64,000 bases of DNA from an uncultured Eubacteriales bacterium (GCA_934454405.1 CAKSFN010000013.1:4956-68955), one strand, 5' to 3'; shown: positions 6,899 through 16,193, counted from the first letter of the stretch. Notes: generated by a model from the letters alone, not told the origin. Numbers and translations: made by a program.

Positions 6899-8263
6899 TC
6901 AGTTCTTGAAACTGTGTATCGGCGCGGGAATCCTGCCCTCGCGCGAAACAAACGCTTCGCAGGAGGCCTTGTTGACGGGCATAACGGGCGCGTGACCGAG
7001 AAGTCCGCCGAACTCTACCGTGTCGCCCACATCTTTGCCGATTACGGGAATAACGCGAACCGCCGTTGTTTTCTGATTTATCATTCCTATCGCGGCTTCG
7101 TCCGCAATAATTCCGGATATTGTCGCCGCGGAAGTGCTTCCCGGAATGGCTATCATATCAAGCCCGACAGAGCAGACGCAGGTCATCGCTTCAAGCTTTT
7201 CTATCGTCAGATATCCCGCCGTGACAGCGTCTATCATACCCTGATCTTCGCTGACGGGAATAAACGCGCCGCTGAGCCCTCCGACATAAGAGGACGCCAT
7301 AACGCCGCCTTTTTTAACCTGGTCGTTGAGCAGAGCAAGCGCCGCCGTCGTTCCGGGCGCGCCGACGCTTTCAAGCCCCATCTCTTCAAGTATCTGCGCC
7401 ACGCTGTCCCCCACCGCGGGTGTGGGCGCGAGCGAAAGGTCTATTATCCCGAACGGAACGCCGAGCCGTTTTGACGCCTCCTGCGCCACAAGCTGTCCGA
7501 CGCGCGTTATTTTGAACGCCGTTTTTTTGATTGTTTCGCAAAGCGTTTCAAATCCCAGTCCGCGGACTTTTTCAAGCGCGCATTTAACAACGCCGGGACC
7601 GCTGACGCCGACATTGATTATCGCGTCCGCCTCCGTCACGCCGTGAAAAGCGCCCGCCATAAACGGGTTGTCGTCCGGCGCGTTGCAGAAAACGACAAGC
7701 TTTGCGCAGCCGAGGCTGTCGTTTTCCTTTGTTTTTTCCGCGGTTTTGAGCATGACCTCGCCCATGGTTCTTACCGCGTCCATATTTATCCCCGTTTTCG
7801 TCGAGCCGATGTTGACGGATGCGCAAACAATATCCGTCTGAGCCAACGCGTCCGGAATGGACTTCATAAGCAGCTTTTCCGCGGCGGTCATTCCCTTTGA
7901 AACAAGCGCGGAAAAGCCGCCGATGAAATTAACGCCGACCGTTTTTGCCGCTCTGTCAAGCGTTTTTGCTACCGCAACAAAATCATCGGTCGTTTTGCAG
8001 CAGCCCGCGCCGATAAGGGCAACGGGCGTGACCGAAATTCTTTTGTTCACTATGGGAATGCCGAACTCACGCTCTATTTCTTCTCCGACAGAAACGAGAT
8101 TTTTTGCTTTTTCCGTTATTTTCGCATAAATCTTCTCGCAGGTCTTTTCAACGCTCGCGTCGCAGCAGTCAAGCAGACTTATGCCCATGGTTATGGTTCT
8201 GACATCAAGCTTCTGATGCTCGATCATCGAATTTGTTTCGTTGACTTCATAAATATTGATCAT
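6899..8263 (-). CDS. PFL family protein (UPF0210), 454 aa
   Basis: Full-length member of the UPF0210/DUF711 group, structurally related to pyruvate-formate-lyase-like folds but of unknown biochemical role. It begins with the usual NMIEHQKLDVRTITMGISLL segment, has RVGQLVAQEASKRLGVPFGI in the middle and a glycine-rich GGLLGHAPVMPVN near the C-terminus. It follows the ACT-domain gene by 13 bases. The pairing UPF0237 (ACT) plus UPF0210 is strongly conserved in Bacillota and suggests the ACT protein regulates this one in response to a small ligand, probably an amino acid. Last gene of the pyrH-to-PFL operon. Confidence 0.88.
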   Translation of the reverse strand: MINIYEVNETNSMIEHQKLDVRTITMGISLLDCCDASVEKTCEKIYAKITEKAKNLVSVGEEIEREFGIPIVNKRISVTPVALIGAGCCKTTDDFVAVAKTLDRAAKTVGVNFIGGFSALVSKGMTAAEKLLMKSIPDALAQTDIVCASVNIGSTKTGINMDAVRTMGEVMLKTAEKTKENDSLGCAKLVVFCNAPDDNPFMAGAFHGVTEADAIINVGVSGPGVVKCALEKVRGLGFETLCETIKKTAFKITRVGQLVAQEASKRLGVPFGIIDLSLAPTPAVGDSVAQILEEMGLESVGAPGTTAALALLNDQVKKGGVMASSYVGGLSGAFIPVSEDQGMIDAVTAGYLTIEKLEAMTCVCSVGLDMIAIPGSTSAATISGIIADEAAIGMINQKTTAVRVIPVIGKDVGDTVEFGGLLGHAPVMPVNKASCEAFVSREGRIPAPIHSFKN

Positions 8264-8276
8264 CGTCGTCGCTCCG

Positions 8277-8549
8277 TCAGATTCTGTGCATCATTTCAAA
8301 AATTTCTTCTTTTTGCGTGCGAACGACAACGCCCATATCCCTGCCTATCTCGGAAAGAGAGCTTTCTATCTCCGAAAAACTCCTCATCGCCGCCGAAAGA
8401 TCCACTATCATCATCATATTGAAATATCCGTGGACTATCGTTTGCGAAATATCAAGAATGTTGACGTTGTTCTCGGAAAGGTATGCGCAGGTTCTCGCAA
8501 TTATGCCGACGCTGTCCTTTCCCACGACCGTGATTACCGCTTTGTTCAT
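8277..8549 (-). CDS. ACT domain protein (UPF0237), 90 aa
   Basis: A stand-alone ACT ligand-binding domain: MNKAVITVVGKDSVGIIART forms the first strand and helix with the ligand-contacting V-G-K/D-S-V-G-I turn, followed by VNILDISQTIVHGYFNMMMI. Its ATG overlaps the ispG stop by four bases (ATGA), so translation is coupled. It is the usual partner of the PFL/UPF0210 gene downstream. Presumed cytosolic dimer that senses an amino acid or similar metabolite; the ligand cannot be read from the sequence. Confidence 0.88.
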   Translation of the reverse strand: MNKAVITVVGKDSVGIIARTCAYLSENNVNILDISQTIVHGYFNMMMIVDLSAAMRSFSEIESSLSEIGRDMGVVVRTQKEEIFEMMHRI

Positions 8550-9616
8550 TTTTTTCCCTCTTTTACGATTTTTTCTATCTGTTCTTTTATAACTCCGAAG
8601 ACTTCGTCTTCCTTTATGTCTTTTTTAACCGTTTTTCCGTCTTTGAAAAGAACGTATCTGCCGTTCGCGCCCGTAACGCCGAAATCCGCTTCGCCCGCTT
8701 CGCCTATGCCGTTGACCACGCACCCCATAACCGCTATTTTTATCGGGGTCTCAACGTCCGAAAACTCATCTTCTATTCTCGTTGCGAGCGAGACCGAATC
8801 AACGGTCGTTCTTCCGCACGTCGGGCAGGAAACGACCTCAACGCCGCTTTTGCGAAGCCCGAGCGAACGCAGAAGCGTTTTTGCCGTTCTGACCTCCTCA
8901 ACGGGATCTGCCGTCAGCGAGACCCGTATGGTGTCGCCTATTCCGTCAAGCAGCAGCGCGCCTATTCCGACTGCCGATTTGACCGTTCCCGTTCGCAGAG
9001 TTCCGGCTTCGGTAACGCCGACGTGGAGAGGATAGCCGCGTTTGTTGTATTTTTTCGCAAACAGCCGGTATGCCTCGACCATAACGCGGACGTCGGAGGC
9101 TTTCATGGATACCACGATGTTCTCAAACCCGCATTTTTCAAGCAGCCGCACGTTGTTGTGCGCGCTCAGCGCAAGCGCCTCGGCGCAGGGATGCCCGAAC
9201 TTTGCAAGAAGCTCCTTTTCGAGCGAGCCCGCGTTCACGCCGACGCGGATGGGCACGTTTTTTTCGTAAGCCGCGCGCGCAACCTCTTTTATATGCTCCG
9301 AGCCGATATTGCCCGGGTTTATGCGTATCTTGTCCGCGCCCGCCTCTATCGAAGCCAGCGCCAGACGATAGTCGAAGTGTATATCCGCAACGAGCGGCGC
9401 GGAAATCGCTTTTTTAAGGTCGGCGAACCGCTCCGCCGAAAGACGGTCGGGAACCGACGCGCGGATTATCCGGCAGCCCTCTTTTTCCAGCGCGAGAGCC
9501 TGCGCTTTCAGCTCTTCAAACCTTGTAAACGGCACGTTCGTCATGGACTGTATCGAAACGCTGCCGTCGCCTATCGGAACATTTCCTATTAAAAATCTCT
9601 TTTTCATAACCGTCAC
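8546..9616 (-). CDS. ispG: 4-hydroxy-3-methylbut-2-en-1-yl diphosphate synthase (IspG/GcpE)
   Basis: Converts 2-C-methyl-D-erythritol 2,4-cyclodiphosphate to HMBPP in the MEP isoprenoid pathway, using a [4Fe-4S] cluster. The N-terminal TIM-barrel starts VPIGDGSVSIQSMTNV; cluster ligands appear in VSCPTCGRT and GCVVNGIGEAGEADFG. The length (356 aa) is that of the short bacterial form. The start is either a GTG at 9616 overlapping the rseP stop or the ATG at 9607; no strong ribosome site separates them. Lies in the operon uppS-cdsA-dxr-rseP-ispG, so two MEP enzymes flank the site-2 protease. Confidence 0.95.
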   Translation of the reverse strand: MTVMKKRFLIGNVPIGDGSVSIQSMTNVPFTRFEELKAQALALEKEGCRIIRASVPDRLSAERFADLKKAISAPLVADIHFDYRLALASIEAGADKIRINPGNIGSEHIKEVARAAYEKNVPIRVGVNAGSLEKELLAKFGHPCAEALALSAHNNVRLLEKCGFENIVVSMKASDVRVMVEAYRLFAKKYNKRGYPLHVGVTEAGTLRTGTVKSAVGIGALLLDGIGDTIRVSLTADPVEEVRTAKTLLRSLGLRKSGVEVVSCPTCGRTTVDSVSLATRIEDEFSDVETPIKIAVMGCVVNGIGEAGEADFGVTGANGRYVLFKDGKTVKKDIKEDEVFGVIKEQIEKIVKEGKK

Positions 9617-10740
9617 AGGAAGATAACATCCTTTATCGCTATCACTATCGCAAGCCCGAAAATCAGAACCATACCGACAGCGTTTATCGCGCCCTTGACT
9701 TTTTCGGGAATCTGTTTTCTCGTTATCATTTCCGCAATAAGAAGGAACGCCTGCCCTCCGTCAAGCGCGGGGAGAGGAAGAAGGTTGATAACCGCAAGGT
9801 TTATCGAAATAAAACCGAGGATATACATAAACGACGCTATGCCCGCGTCCGCCGCCTGCTTTATCACTGTTGACGCGCCGACGGGACCCGAAATATATTT
9901 AACGGATATTTTATTGGTCGCAAGCTCGTACAGCGTCTCGTACATGACCTTGACCTGCGAAAAAGTGTCCGCGAAGGTGGTTTTTATAACGTTCCCGACT
10001 GTTTTTTTCTGCGCGTAGACCTTGAAATCGACGGAAAAAAGAACCAGCTCTCCGCTTGCGATGTCTTTTTCGGAGGCGGGGTTGCCCTTTACGTTTATCA
10101 GCGGAAAAACAACGTCTTTCAACTCAACGGTTTTTCCGTCTCTTTCCACCGTCACATCAACGGAGGCTTTGCCGGCATTTTTCTGGAACGCGCGCGAAAT
10201 ATCGGTATACGTCGAGATTTTGGTGTTTCCTATTTCAACTATCCTGTCGTTTTCGCGAAGCCCCGCCGCATACGAAACGGAGGATGCGTCAAATTCCGCT
10301 ATCGTGGTTGTGGGCGTTCGCGTTGTCAGCGTCAGAACGAAGGTTATCAAAACGGCGACGATGATGTTCATCGTTATGCCCGCAAGCATGATTATGAGCC
10401 TCTGCCATTTCGGTTTTCTGTTCAGAGCGTCGGAACATTCGCTGTCCTCGTTTTCGCCCTCCATCGAAACAAAACCGCCTATCGGAAGCAGACGCACCGA
10501 ATATGCGGTGTTTCCGTCGGATTCAAGCTCGGGCTTTTCCTTTGAGAAAAAAGACGTGACCTTCCTTTTACCCGTCGCCTTCATTTTCTTCACGCTCACC
10601 AGCTTCGGTCCCATGCCGAGCGAAAACTCGTTCGTCCGAACCTTGAATATTTTCGCGGCGACAAAATGACCGAGCTCGTGAATGAAAATCAGGAATCCGA
10701 GCCCGAGAACAGTATAAAGTATCTGTAAAAATACGTTCAT
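9613..10740 (-). CDS. rseP: Site-2 protease RseP/RasP, M50B family
   Basis: Intramembrane zinc protease that cleaves anti-sigma factors and signal-peptide remnants. The first membrane helix carries FIHELGHFVAAKIF (HExxH zinc site). A PDZ domain lies around residues 165-245 (SYAAGLRENDRIVEIGNTKI), and LLPLPALDGGQA near residue 315 supplies the third zinc ligand (D). Length 375 aa is normal. I place the start at the ATG at 10740, which overlaps the dxr stop as ATGA and follows CAGGG, rather than at a TTG two codons earlier. Co-transcribed with dxr and ispG, a common clostridial order. Confidence 0.93.
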   Translation of the reverse strand: MNVFLQILYTVLGLGFLIFIHELGHFVAAKIFKVRTNEFSLGMGPKLVSVKKMKATGKRKVTSFFSKEKPELESDGNTAYSVRLLPIGGFVSMEGENEDSECSDALNRKPKWQRLIIMLAGITMNIIVAVLITFVLTLTTRTPTTTIAEFDASSVSYAAGLRENDRIVEIGNTKISTYTDISRAFQKNAGKASVDVTVERDGKTVELKDVVFPLINVKGNPASEKDIASGELVLFSVDFKVYAQKKTVGNVIKTTFADTFSQVKVMYETLYELATNKISVKYISGPVGASTVIKQAADAGIASFMYILGFISINLAVINLLPLPALDGGQAFLLIAEMITRKQIPEKVKGAINAVGMVLIFGLAIVIAIKDVIFL

Positions 10741-11888
10741 AAGCAACCCTGTCTGACCTTTCGGTCCGTTTCAAAGATATCCTCAATATCGGGATTTGAA
10801 ATAATTTCCGTGTTGTTCAGCGCATTCTCAACGACATCCGCAATCCGCAAAAACCCGATTTCGCCTTTCAGAAAACGCTCGACGGCGACCTCGTTCGCCG
10901 CGTTGAAAACCGTCGGCGCGGTGCCTCCCGCTCTTATCGCCTGCCGCGCAAGCGACAACGCGCGAAATGTCTTTTCGTCGGGCTTGTAAAACGTCAGCTT
11001 CGCAAGACTTGCCAAATCAAGCTCCGCCGCGGGCGACGGCTTGCGGTCGGGATAGGTTATCGCATACTGAATGGGAACTCTCATATCGGGCAGGCCGAGC
11101 TGGGCGATTATCGCGTTGTCCTCAAACTCGACCGCGGAATGGATTATGCTTTCCCGGTGAACAACGACCTCGACCCGGCTCTCGTCCACGCCGAAAAGGC
11201 GAACCGCCTCGATGATCTCAAGCCCCTTGTTCATCAGCGTTGCCGAATCAACCGTTATCTTTCTGCCCATTTTCCATGTCGGATGTGCAAGCGCTTTTTC
11301 GGGTGTTATTTTTTCAAGCTCCTCCGCCGTTTTTCCGAAGAAGGGACCGCCGGAAGCGGTAAGCAGCAGCTTTTTTATTTTTGCTTCGCCCTTTCGCGTT
11401 TCCAGACATTGGAATATTGCCGAATGTTCGCTGTCGACGGATATAAGCGGAACGTTTTCGTCTTTTGCGAGTTTGCAGATATATTCACCCGCGGTGACTA
11501 TCGCTTCCTTGTTCGCGAGAGCCGCCGTTTTATGCGCCTTTATTATCGCTATTGTCGGACGCGTGCCGGCCATACCGACGATGCCGTTGACAACGATTTC
11601 CGCCCCATCGTTTTCTATTGTCTCCGAAATTCCCTCTTCGCCGCCGAGAACACGTGTGCCCGTGTCCGAAACGCGCGTTTTCAGCGTGTTTGCCGCGAAT
11701 TTATCCGAGCAGACCGCAAACTTCGGATTGAATCTTCTTATCTGTTTTTCAAGCAGATCTATGTTTGAATGAGCCGTCAGCGTCTCAACTTCGCAGCCGA
11801 GATTTTCCGCAACGTCGAGCGTTTGCGTTCCGATAGAGCCCGTTGAGCCGAGAACGGATATTTTTTTCTTTTTGAAATCTTTCATCAT
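10737..11888 (-). CDS. dxr: 1-deoxy-D-xylulose 5-phosphate reductoisomerase
   Basis: Second step of the MEP pathway, making 2-C-methyl-D-erythritol 4-phosphate with NADPH and a divalent metal. The NADPH-binding loop is VLGSTGSIGTQTLDV (residue about 12). The metal and substrate site shows as DSEHSAIFQCL, LLTASGGPFF and HPTWKMGRKITVDSATLMNK. Full length (383 aa). Its ATG overlaps the cdsA stop (ATGA) and its stop overlaps rseP, so cdsA-dxr-rseP are translationally coupled. With ispG downstream and uppS upstream, the operon ties isoprenoid precursor supply to undecaprenyl carrier synthesis. Confidence 0.96.
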   Translation of the reverse strand: MMKDFKKKKISVLGSTGSIGTQTLDVAENLGCEVETLTAHSNIDLLEKQIRRFNPKFAVCSDKFAANTLKTRVSDTGTRVLGGEEGISETIENDGAEIVVNGIVGMAGTRPTIAIIKAHKTAALANKEAIVTAGEYICKLAKDENVPLISVDSEHSAIFQCLETRKGEAKIKKLLLTASGGPFFGKTAEELEKITPEKALAHPTWKMGRKITVDSATLMNKGLEIIEAVRLFGVDESRVEVVVHRESIIHSAVEFEDNAIIAQLGLPDMRVPIQYAITYPDRKPSPAAELDLASLAKLTFYKPDEKTFRALSLARQAIRAGGTAPTVFNAANEVAVERFLKGEIGFLRIADVVENALNNTEIISNPDIEDIFETDRKVRQGCL

Positions 11889-12715
11889 TTTACAAGAGCC
11901 TCTATCCCGTCGGCTATCACTTTGACGCAGCAGAAAGCCGCGGACGTGAACATAACGCTGTCGAATCTGTCCATAATGCCGCCGTGACCGGGAATAAGTT
12001 TTCCGTAATCCTTAATATCGTAATTTCTCTTAACGACGGACGCCGAAAGGTCTCCGATAACCGCGAAGATGCCGCCGAACAGACCCATCGCGATATACAC
12101 GGCGAAGGGAACGCTCTCTCTTCCGACGGCGAAACGAACGATAAGCCCCATTATAACGGCAAAAAGCACGGAGGTTGCAACGCCGCCGATAAAGCCCTCG
12201 ACCGTTTTTTTCGGGCTGACATGCGGCGCGAGCTTATGCTTTCCGAAAAATCTTCCGACCATGTACGCGCCCGTATCTCCGCCCCACGAGGTCGTGAATA
12301 CGAGTATCAGATAAAAAAGCCCGTGTTCTGCGTCCGAGCGAAGTATCGTCAGCGTTGAAAAGAAAAGGGAAATGACTATCGTCATACAGAACAGCGGACA
12401 AACGTTTTCAAACTTAACGTCTTTCGCAAATCCGAAAATGGCGATGAAAAACATAATGCCGGCAAGCGCGAAAAGCAGCGAAAACCGCCAGCTGACGCTC
12501 GTTTGCGGAATAAACTGATACCCTATCGCGTAAGCGACGCAGAACGGCATATAAATTCTGCAGCCTTTTCTTCCTATTGCCGTTCCGACCTCGTAGACCG
12601 CAAGCGCGGAAAGCAGAGCCACCACCGTATTCATTATATACGGGATGTCGGAAAAATATATCCAGACCGCCAGCAGCGCAGTTAAAACCGCGCCCGAAAT
12701 AACTCTTGTTTTCAT
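11885..12715 (-). CDS. cdsA: Phosphatidate cytidylyltransferase
   Basis: Integral membrane enzyme making CDP-diacylglycerol from phosphatidic acid and CTP, the branch point of phospholipid synthesis. About eight hydrophobic segments are visible; the C-terminal family signature SASVVKRNYDIKDYGKLIPG, followed by HGGIMDRFDS, is intact with its two aspartates. 276 aa is the usual length. It starts four bases after the uppS stop region and overlaps dxr. The order uppS-cdsA-dxr-rseP is classical for Bacillota. Confidence 0.95.
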   Translation of the reverse strand: MKTRVISGAVLTALLAVWIYFSDIPYIMNTVVALLSALAVYEVGTAIGRKGCRIYMPFCVAYAIGYQFIPQTSVSWRFSLLFALAGIMFFIAIFGFAKDVKFENVCPLFCMTIVISLFFSTLTILRSDAEHGLFYLILVFTTSWGGDTGAYMVGRFFGKHKLAPHVSPKKTVEGFIGGVATSVLFAVIMGLIVRFAVGRESVPFAVYIAMGLFGGIFAVIGDLSASVVKRNYDIKDYGKLIPGHGGIMDRFDSVMFTSAAFCCVKVIADGIEALVK

Positions 12716-12719
12716 ACTC

Positions 12720-13442
12720 TTATTTCAATCCCCCGAATTTTCTTGAGCGGCGGCCGTATTCCTCTATTGCCGCGTCAAGCTCCTTTTCTCCGAACTCAGG
12801 CCAGCAAACGGGAACGGAAACAAACTCCGAATACGCCGCCTGCCATATCAAAAAGTTCGAAAGCCTCATCTCACCGGCGGTTCTGACAATAAGGTCGGGG
12901 TCGGGCTGACCCGCCGTGTAGACCCTGTCGCAGATGTCCCTCTCCGTTATTTTTTTGCCTTTGTTTTCTTTGATGAACGAATTGACCGCCGCGACTATCT
13001 CCGCGCGTCCGCCGTAATTGACGGCGATGTTCATCTCCATATTTTTTTCCGATTTTTCGGAAACGCGCGTTATCTTGTCTATCATCTTTCTCTGAACGAG
13101 ATTAAAAACCTTCGTATCGCCGATAAAACGCACTCTCGTATGCGTGTATATCTCGTCGGAGTCTTCCTCGAAATACCCTATCATTTTTTTCAGATATTCC
13201 GTCAGAATATTCATCAGTGCGGCAACTTCCTCGGAGGGGCGCTTCCAGTTTTCGGTCGAAAACGCATAAAAAGTGACCGCCTTTATACCTTTTTTATAGC
13301 AAAGCCGCGTTATGTTGTCAAGCGTTTCCGCGCCGGCGTAATGTCCCGCGCTGCGCTTCAGTCCGCGCGCCGTCGCCCATCTTCCGTTTCCGTCCATTAT
13401 GAACGCGATGTGAGCCGGCACAGGTAAAGAATTTTCGTCCAT
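12720..13442 (-). CDS. uppS: Undecaprenyl diphosphate synthase (isoprenyl transferase)
   Basis: Cis-prenyltransferase that extends farnesyl diphosphate with isopentenyl diphosphate to the C55 carrier used for peptidoglycan and surface glycans. The diphosphate-binding signature HIAFIMDGNGRWATARGL is near residue 10, with AVTFYAFSTENWKRP and the C-terminal PDPDLIVRTAGEMRLSNFL block. I chose the ATG at 13442 because GAGAGGGAGAA precedes it; an upstream in-frame ATG at 13475 lies inside the hairpin between frr and uppS. 240 aa, normal length. Confidence 0.95.
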   Translation of the reverse strand: MDENSLPVPAHIAFIMDGNGRWATARGLKRSAGHYAGAETLDNITRLCYKKGIKAVTFYAFSTENWKRPSEEVAALMNILTEYLKKMIGYFEEDSDEIYTHTRVRFIGDTKVFNLVQRKMIDKITRVSEKSEKNMEMNIAVNYGGRAEIVAAVNSFIKENKGKKITERDICDRVYTAGQPDPDLIVRTAGEMRLSNFLIWQAAYSEFVSVPVCWPEFGEKELDAAIEEYGRRSRKFGGLK

Positions 13443-13463
13443 TTCTCCCTCTCTAATTAAAAC

Positions 13464-13496
13464 CCGTCGGCGCACAAGCTTTCCGTGCGCCGGCGG
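13464..13496 (-). terminator. Hairpin between frr and uppS
   Basis: A 12-bp GC-rich stem (CCGTCGGCGCAC with GTGCGCCGGCGG, one wobble) with a nine-base loop. On the minus strand it is followed by GTTTTAATTA, so it may attenuate transcription from frr into uppS. On the plus strand it is followed by TTTTTCGTTTTT. Confidence 0.6.
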
Positions 13497-13509
13497 TTTT
13501 TCGTTTTTA

Positions 13510-14058
13510 TCAAACGGAAAGAATCTCCTTGGTTTTCTTTTCGGTCACATCGTTTATCTTCGCGATGTACTTGTCCGTCAGGTTCTGAATATCTTTTTCC
13601 GCTATTTTCAGATCGTCCTCGGTGATTTCGCTCTTCTTTTTCTGAGCCTTGAAATCGTCAATGGCGTCGCGTCTGACGGAACGGATGGCAACCTTGGAGT
13701 TTTCGGCGGCTCTGTCAATGGTTTTGGCAAGCTCTTTTCTTCTTTCCTCCGTCAGAGGCGGAAACGCGAGCCTGATTATCTTGCCGTCGTTCTGCGGATT
13801 GATGCCGAGGTCGGAGACCTGAATGGCTTTTTCAATATCTTTAAGCAAAGCCTTGTCATAAGGGCTTACCGTCAGCATTCTCGGGTCGGGAGATGAGATT
13901 TGCGCGACTTCGTTGATCTTCATCATCGAGCCGTAATACTCAACGGAAATTCTGTCAAGAACGGAAGCGTTCGCTCTGCCCGCCCTTATCGAAGCAAATT
14001 CCGCTTCAAGCGCGGCGATGGTTTTTTTCATTTTTTCTTCGTATGCCGTGTAGTCCAT
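13510..14058 (-). CDS. frr: Ribosome recycling factor
   Basis: Splits the post-termination ribosome together with EF-G. The family pattern is clear: AEFASIRAGRANASVLDRI, then VEYYGSMMKINEVAQISSPD, and a long C-terminal helix with VRRDAIDDFKAQKKKSEITE. The ATG at 14058 is preferred over one eight codons upstream because GGGAGG lies seven bases before it and the protein then starts MDYTAYEEKMKKT like its relatives. 182 aa. It follows pyrH by 32 bases, the common pyrH-frr order. Confidence 0.96.
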   Translation of the reverse strand: MDYTAYEEKMKKTIAALEAEFASIRAGRANASVLDRISVEYYGSMMKINEVAQISSPDPRMLTVSPYDKALLKDIEKAIQVSDLGINPQNDGKIIRLAFPPLTEERRKELAKTIDRAAENSKVAIRSVRRDAIDDFKAQKKKSEITEDDLKIAEKDIQNLTDKYIAKINDVTEKKTKEILSV

Positions 14059-14090
14059 AATGACCTCCCAAAATAAATTCAAATTGATTT

Positions 14091-14798
14091 TTAATAAAGA
14101 ACCGTGCCTATCCTTGCTCCCGACGCTGCTTTTTCTATGTTTGAGCCGTCGCCGAGATCGAAGATGAGAACGGGCATATCGTTATCCCTGCAAAGAGCCG
14201 CCGCCGCGGCATCAATGACCTTCAAATCCTTTTCAAGCATTTCGCCGTAAGAGATTCTGTCGTATTTTTTTGCAGACGGGTCTTTTTTCGGATCTGCGGT
14301 ATAAACGCCGTCCACATTCTTTGCAAACAGGCATATATCCGCCTCGACCTCAATACCTCTCAGAACCGCGGTCGTATCGGTTGTAAAATACGGATTGCCC
14401 GTGCCGCAGCCGAGAATGAGAATTTTGCCGTCTTCCATCGCCTCTATCGCCGCCTCTTTTGTGAAAAGCCGCGCTATTTTCGGCATGGAAAGAGCCGAAA
14501 GAACCTCCGCTTTTATGCCGAGATGTTCAAAAATGTCCTTTATGGCAAGACAGTTTATCATCGTCGCCAGCATTCCCATATTGTCCGCGACCGTTCTGTC
14601 CATGTCGCTGCCCTGTCTTCCGCGCCAGAAGTTGCCCGCGCCGACAACTATCGCAACCTGCGTTCCGTTTTCCGCGCAGATCTTTATTTTCTCACACACC
14701 TTGCGCGCGTTTTCAAAGTCTATGCCGTGTCCTTCCCCGTTTGCCAAGGCTTCGCCGCTGAGCTTTATCAGTATTCTTTTATACCTTTGAGCGTCCAT
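14091..14798 (-). CDS. pyrH: UMP kinase
   Basis: Phosphorylates UMP to UDP with ATP; amino-acid-kinase fold, hexameric, allosterically controlled in most bacteria. Starts RYKRILIKLSGEALANGEGH, with VVGAGNFWRG and the C-terminal nucleotide site FAKNVDGVYTADPKKDP. 235 aa is typical. First gene of the long operon down to the PFL gene, read from the promoter at 14878-14906; the leader contains a small hairpin (14841-14856). Confidence 0.96.
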   Translation of the reverse strand: MDAQRYKRILIKLSGEALANGEGHGIDFENARKVCEKIKICAENGTQVAIVVGAGNFWRGRQGSDMDRTVADNMGMLATMINCLAIKDIFEHLGIKAEVLSALSMPKIARLFTKEAAIEAMEDGKILILGCGTGNPYFTTDTTAVLRGIEVEADICLFAKNVDGVYTADPKKDPSAKKYDRISYGEMLEKDLKVIDAAAAALCRDNDMPVLIFDLGDGSNIEKAASGARIGTVLY

Positions 14799-14877
14799 TT
14801 CGTCCTCCGTGTCTGTTTCGCCGCCGCAATTCTTTCTGCCGCCGTTTACACACGGCGCAGGCGTAAATATTATTTAT

Positions 14878-14906
14878 ATAATACTATAAAAAACGCAATT
14901 TGTAAA
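14878..14906 (-). promoter_or_regulatory. Promoter of the pyrH-frr-uppS-cdsA-dxr-rseP-ispG operon
   Basis: Minus-strand TTTACA (14906-14901) and TATTAT (14883-14878) with a 17-bp spacer, about 80 bp before pyrH and just after the tmcAL stop. Confidence 0.7.
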
Positions 14907-14925
14907 TAGGGCTGATAAAATATTA

Positions 14926-16125
14926 TTATTTTTTACCAAATTGGCATATTCCGTCGTCGCGGTCGAGCGTCATCGATGTCTTTTGCGTAAAATCCGAATA
15001 CGCGCTTCCGATAACGGGTGTCGCAAGCGAAAAAACATCGGAAGCGCGGCGTTCCGTCTCTATCTGCCTCGCGAACTCGGGATTAGCCGCAAGCTCGGGC
15101 GTAAAATTCGTAACGAGGGGCAATTCCGAACTTTTTTTAATATTTTTCATAATCTCCGCACCCCTTTTGCCGAACGCAAGAACCCGAAGAAAAGAGATCG
15201 GGGGCTCCTCCTTTTTTATGCCGAGAAACGGCGCGATAACCATACGCCGAACGGTTGACATCGTATAGCGCTTTGTCTTGATTTTTCCGTAAAAATCCTC
15301 GATTGAAACCGCTGTTCGCGCCGCCGCCGCGATTCGGTTTTCCGCACCCTCCGTCACGGCGTAAAAATCTTTCAGAGTCTTCGGATCAGCATTCCTGTAA
15401 AAGCCGAGTATCATACGCTCGAGCCTCTCCGTCTTTGCGGGAGCGCCGCCTTGCGCGATAAGATTTTCAATCGTCCTCAGAGTCTCCTTCGGAAGGTCTT
15501 CTCCCGGAAGGACTCCGGAGTCGATTTTTTTGCGTATTTCGGAAGCGGACGCAAAGCCGGACGTTCCGCCGTGATAATCCCCCACGCGTTTTATCGCAAC
15601 GGGCTCGAGCCTGCTTTTGAGGCGTCTGATTTCTTTTATATATTCAACCGCCAGAATGTCGTTCGGGTTTTCGGGAACGAATACGCCGAGTTTTTTGAGA
15701 GCTTCGGCGCGCGCGGCGGCAAAGGTTCTCCCCGTTGACAGCTCCTCTTTAAGAAGCGCAGAAAATTCGGGCGTATCAAGCGCATCGACCGTTTTTTCAA
15801 AGGCACGGACGTCCGCGGTTTCGCTTCCGAAGCAGAATTTATCGGCTATACCCGTCTTTTCCGCAATTCGGACGCAGCCTGCCGCAAACCTTTCGGCGGA
15901 GCCGACGGCATAGGAGACGGGAAGCTCGACTACGAGATCGACGCCGCCCCGAACCGCGCATTCCGCCCGCGCGAATTTGTTCATCAGCGCCGGCTCGCCG
16001 CGTTGAACGAAGTTTCCGCTCATAACGGCGATTATGCCGTCCGCGCCGAGCTTTTTCATTTGAGAAACGTGATACGCGTGCCCTTTATGAAAGGGGTTGT
16101 ATTCCGCCGCGGTCGCAAAGATCAT
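14926..16125 (-). CDS. tmcAL: tRNA(Met) cytidine acetate ligase TmcAL
   Basis: Acetylates the wobble cytidine C34 of elongator tRNA-Met using acetate and ATP, keeping AUA and AUG decoding apart. The nucleotidyltransferase fold starts TAAEYNPFHKGHAYH (HxGH motif), followed by MSGNFVQRGEPALMNKFARA and VDLVVELPVSYAVGSAERFA. 399 aa matches the family (formerly YlbM). It lies alone between pyrH and a divergent acetate kinase gene; acetate is the substrate of both enzymes, which may be coincidental. Confidence 0.92.
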   Translation of the reverse strand: MIFATAAEYNPFHKGHAYHVSQMKKLGADGIIAVMSGNFVQRGEPALMNKFARAECAVRGGVDLVVELPVSYAVGSAERFAAGCVRIAEKTGIADKFCFGSETADVRAFEKTVDALDTPEFSALLKEELSTGRTFAAARAEALKKLGVFVPENPNDILAVEYIKEIRRLKSRLEPVAIKRVGDYHGGTSGFASASEIRKKIDSGVLPGEDLPKETLRTIENLIAQGGAPAKTERLERMILGFYRNADPKTLKDFYAVTEGAENRIAAAARTAVSIEDFYGKIKTKRYTMSTVRRMVIAPFLGIKKEEPPISFLRVLAFGKRGAEIMKNIKKSSELPLVTNFTPELAANPEFARQIETERRASDVFSLATPVIGSAYSDFTQKTSMTLDRDDGICQFGKK

Positions 16126-16164
16126 TTTTTGTCACCTGCAATTATTAAATAAATGTAAAATTAC

Positions 16165-16193
16165 TTGCAATCTTTGTTGGTTTATAATATAAT
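16165..16193 (+). promoter_or_regulatory. Promoter of the first acetate kinase gene
   Basis: TTGCAA (16165-16170) and TATAAT (16188-16193) with a 17-bp spacer. The leader to the start codon is about 140 bases. Confidence 0.75.

Noticed and set aside
13443..13475. Eleven-codon N-terminal extension of UppS
   Set aside because: The extra codons lie in the frr-uppS hairpin, and a strong ribosome site points to the ATG at 13442.
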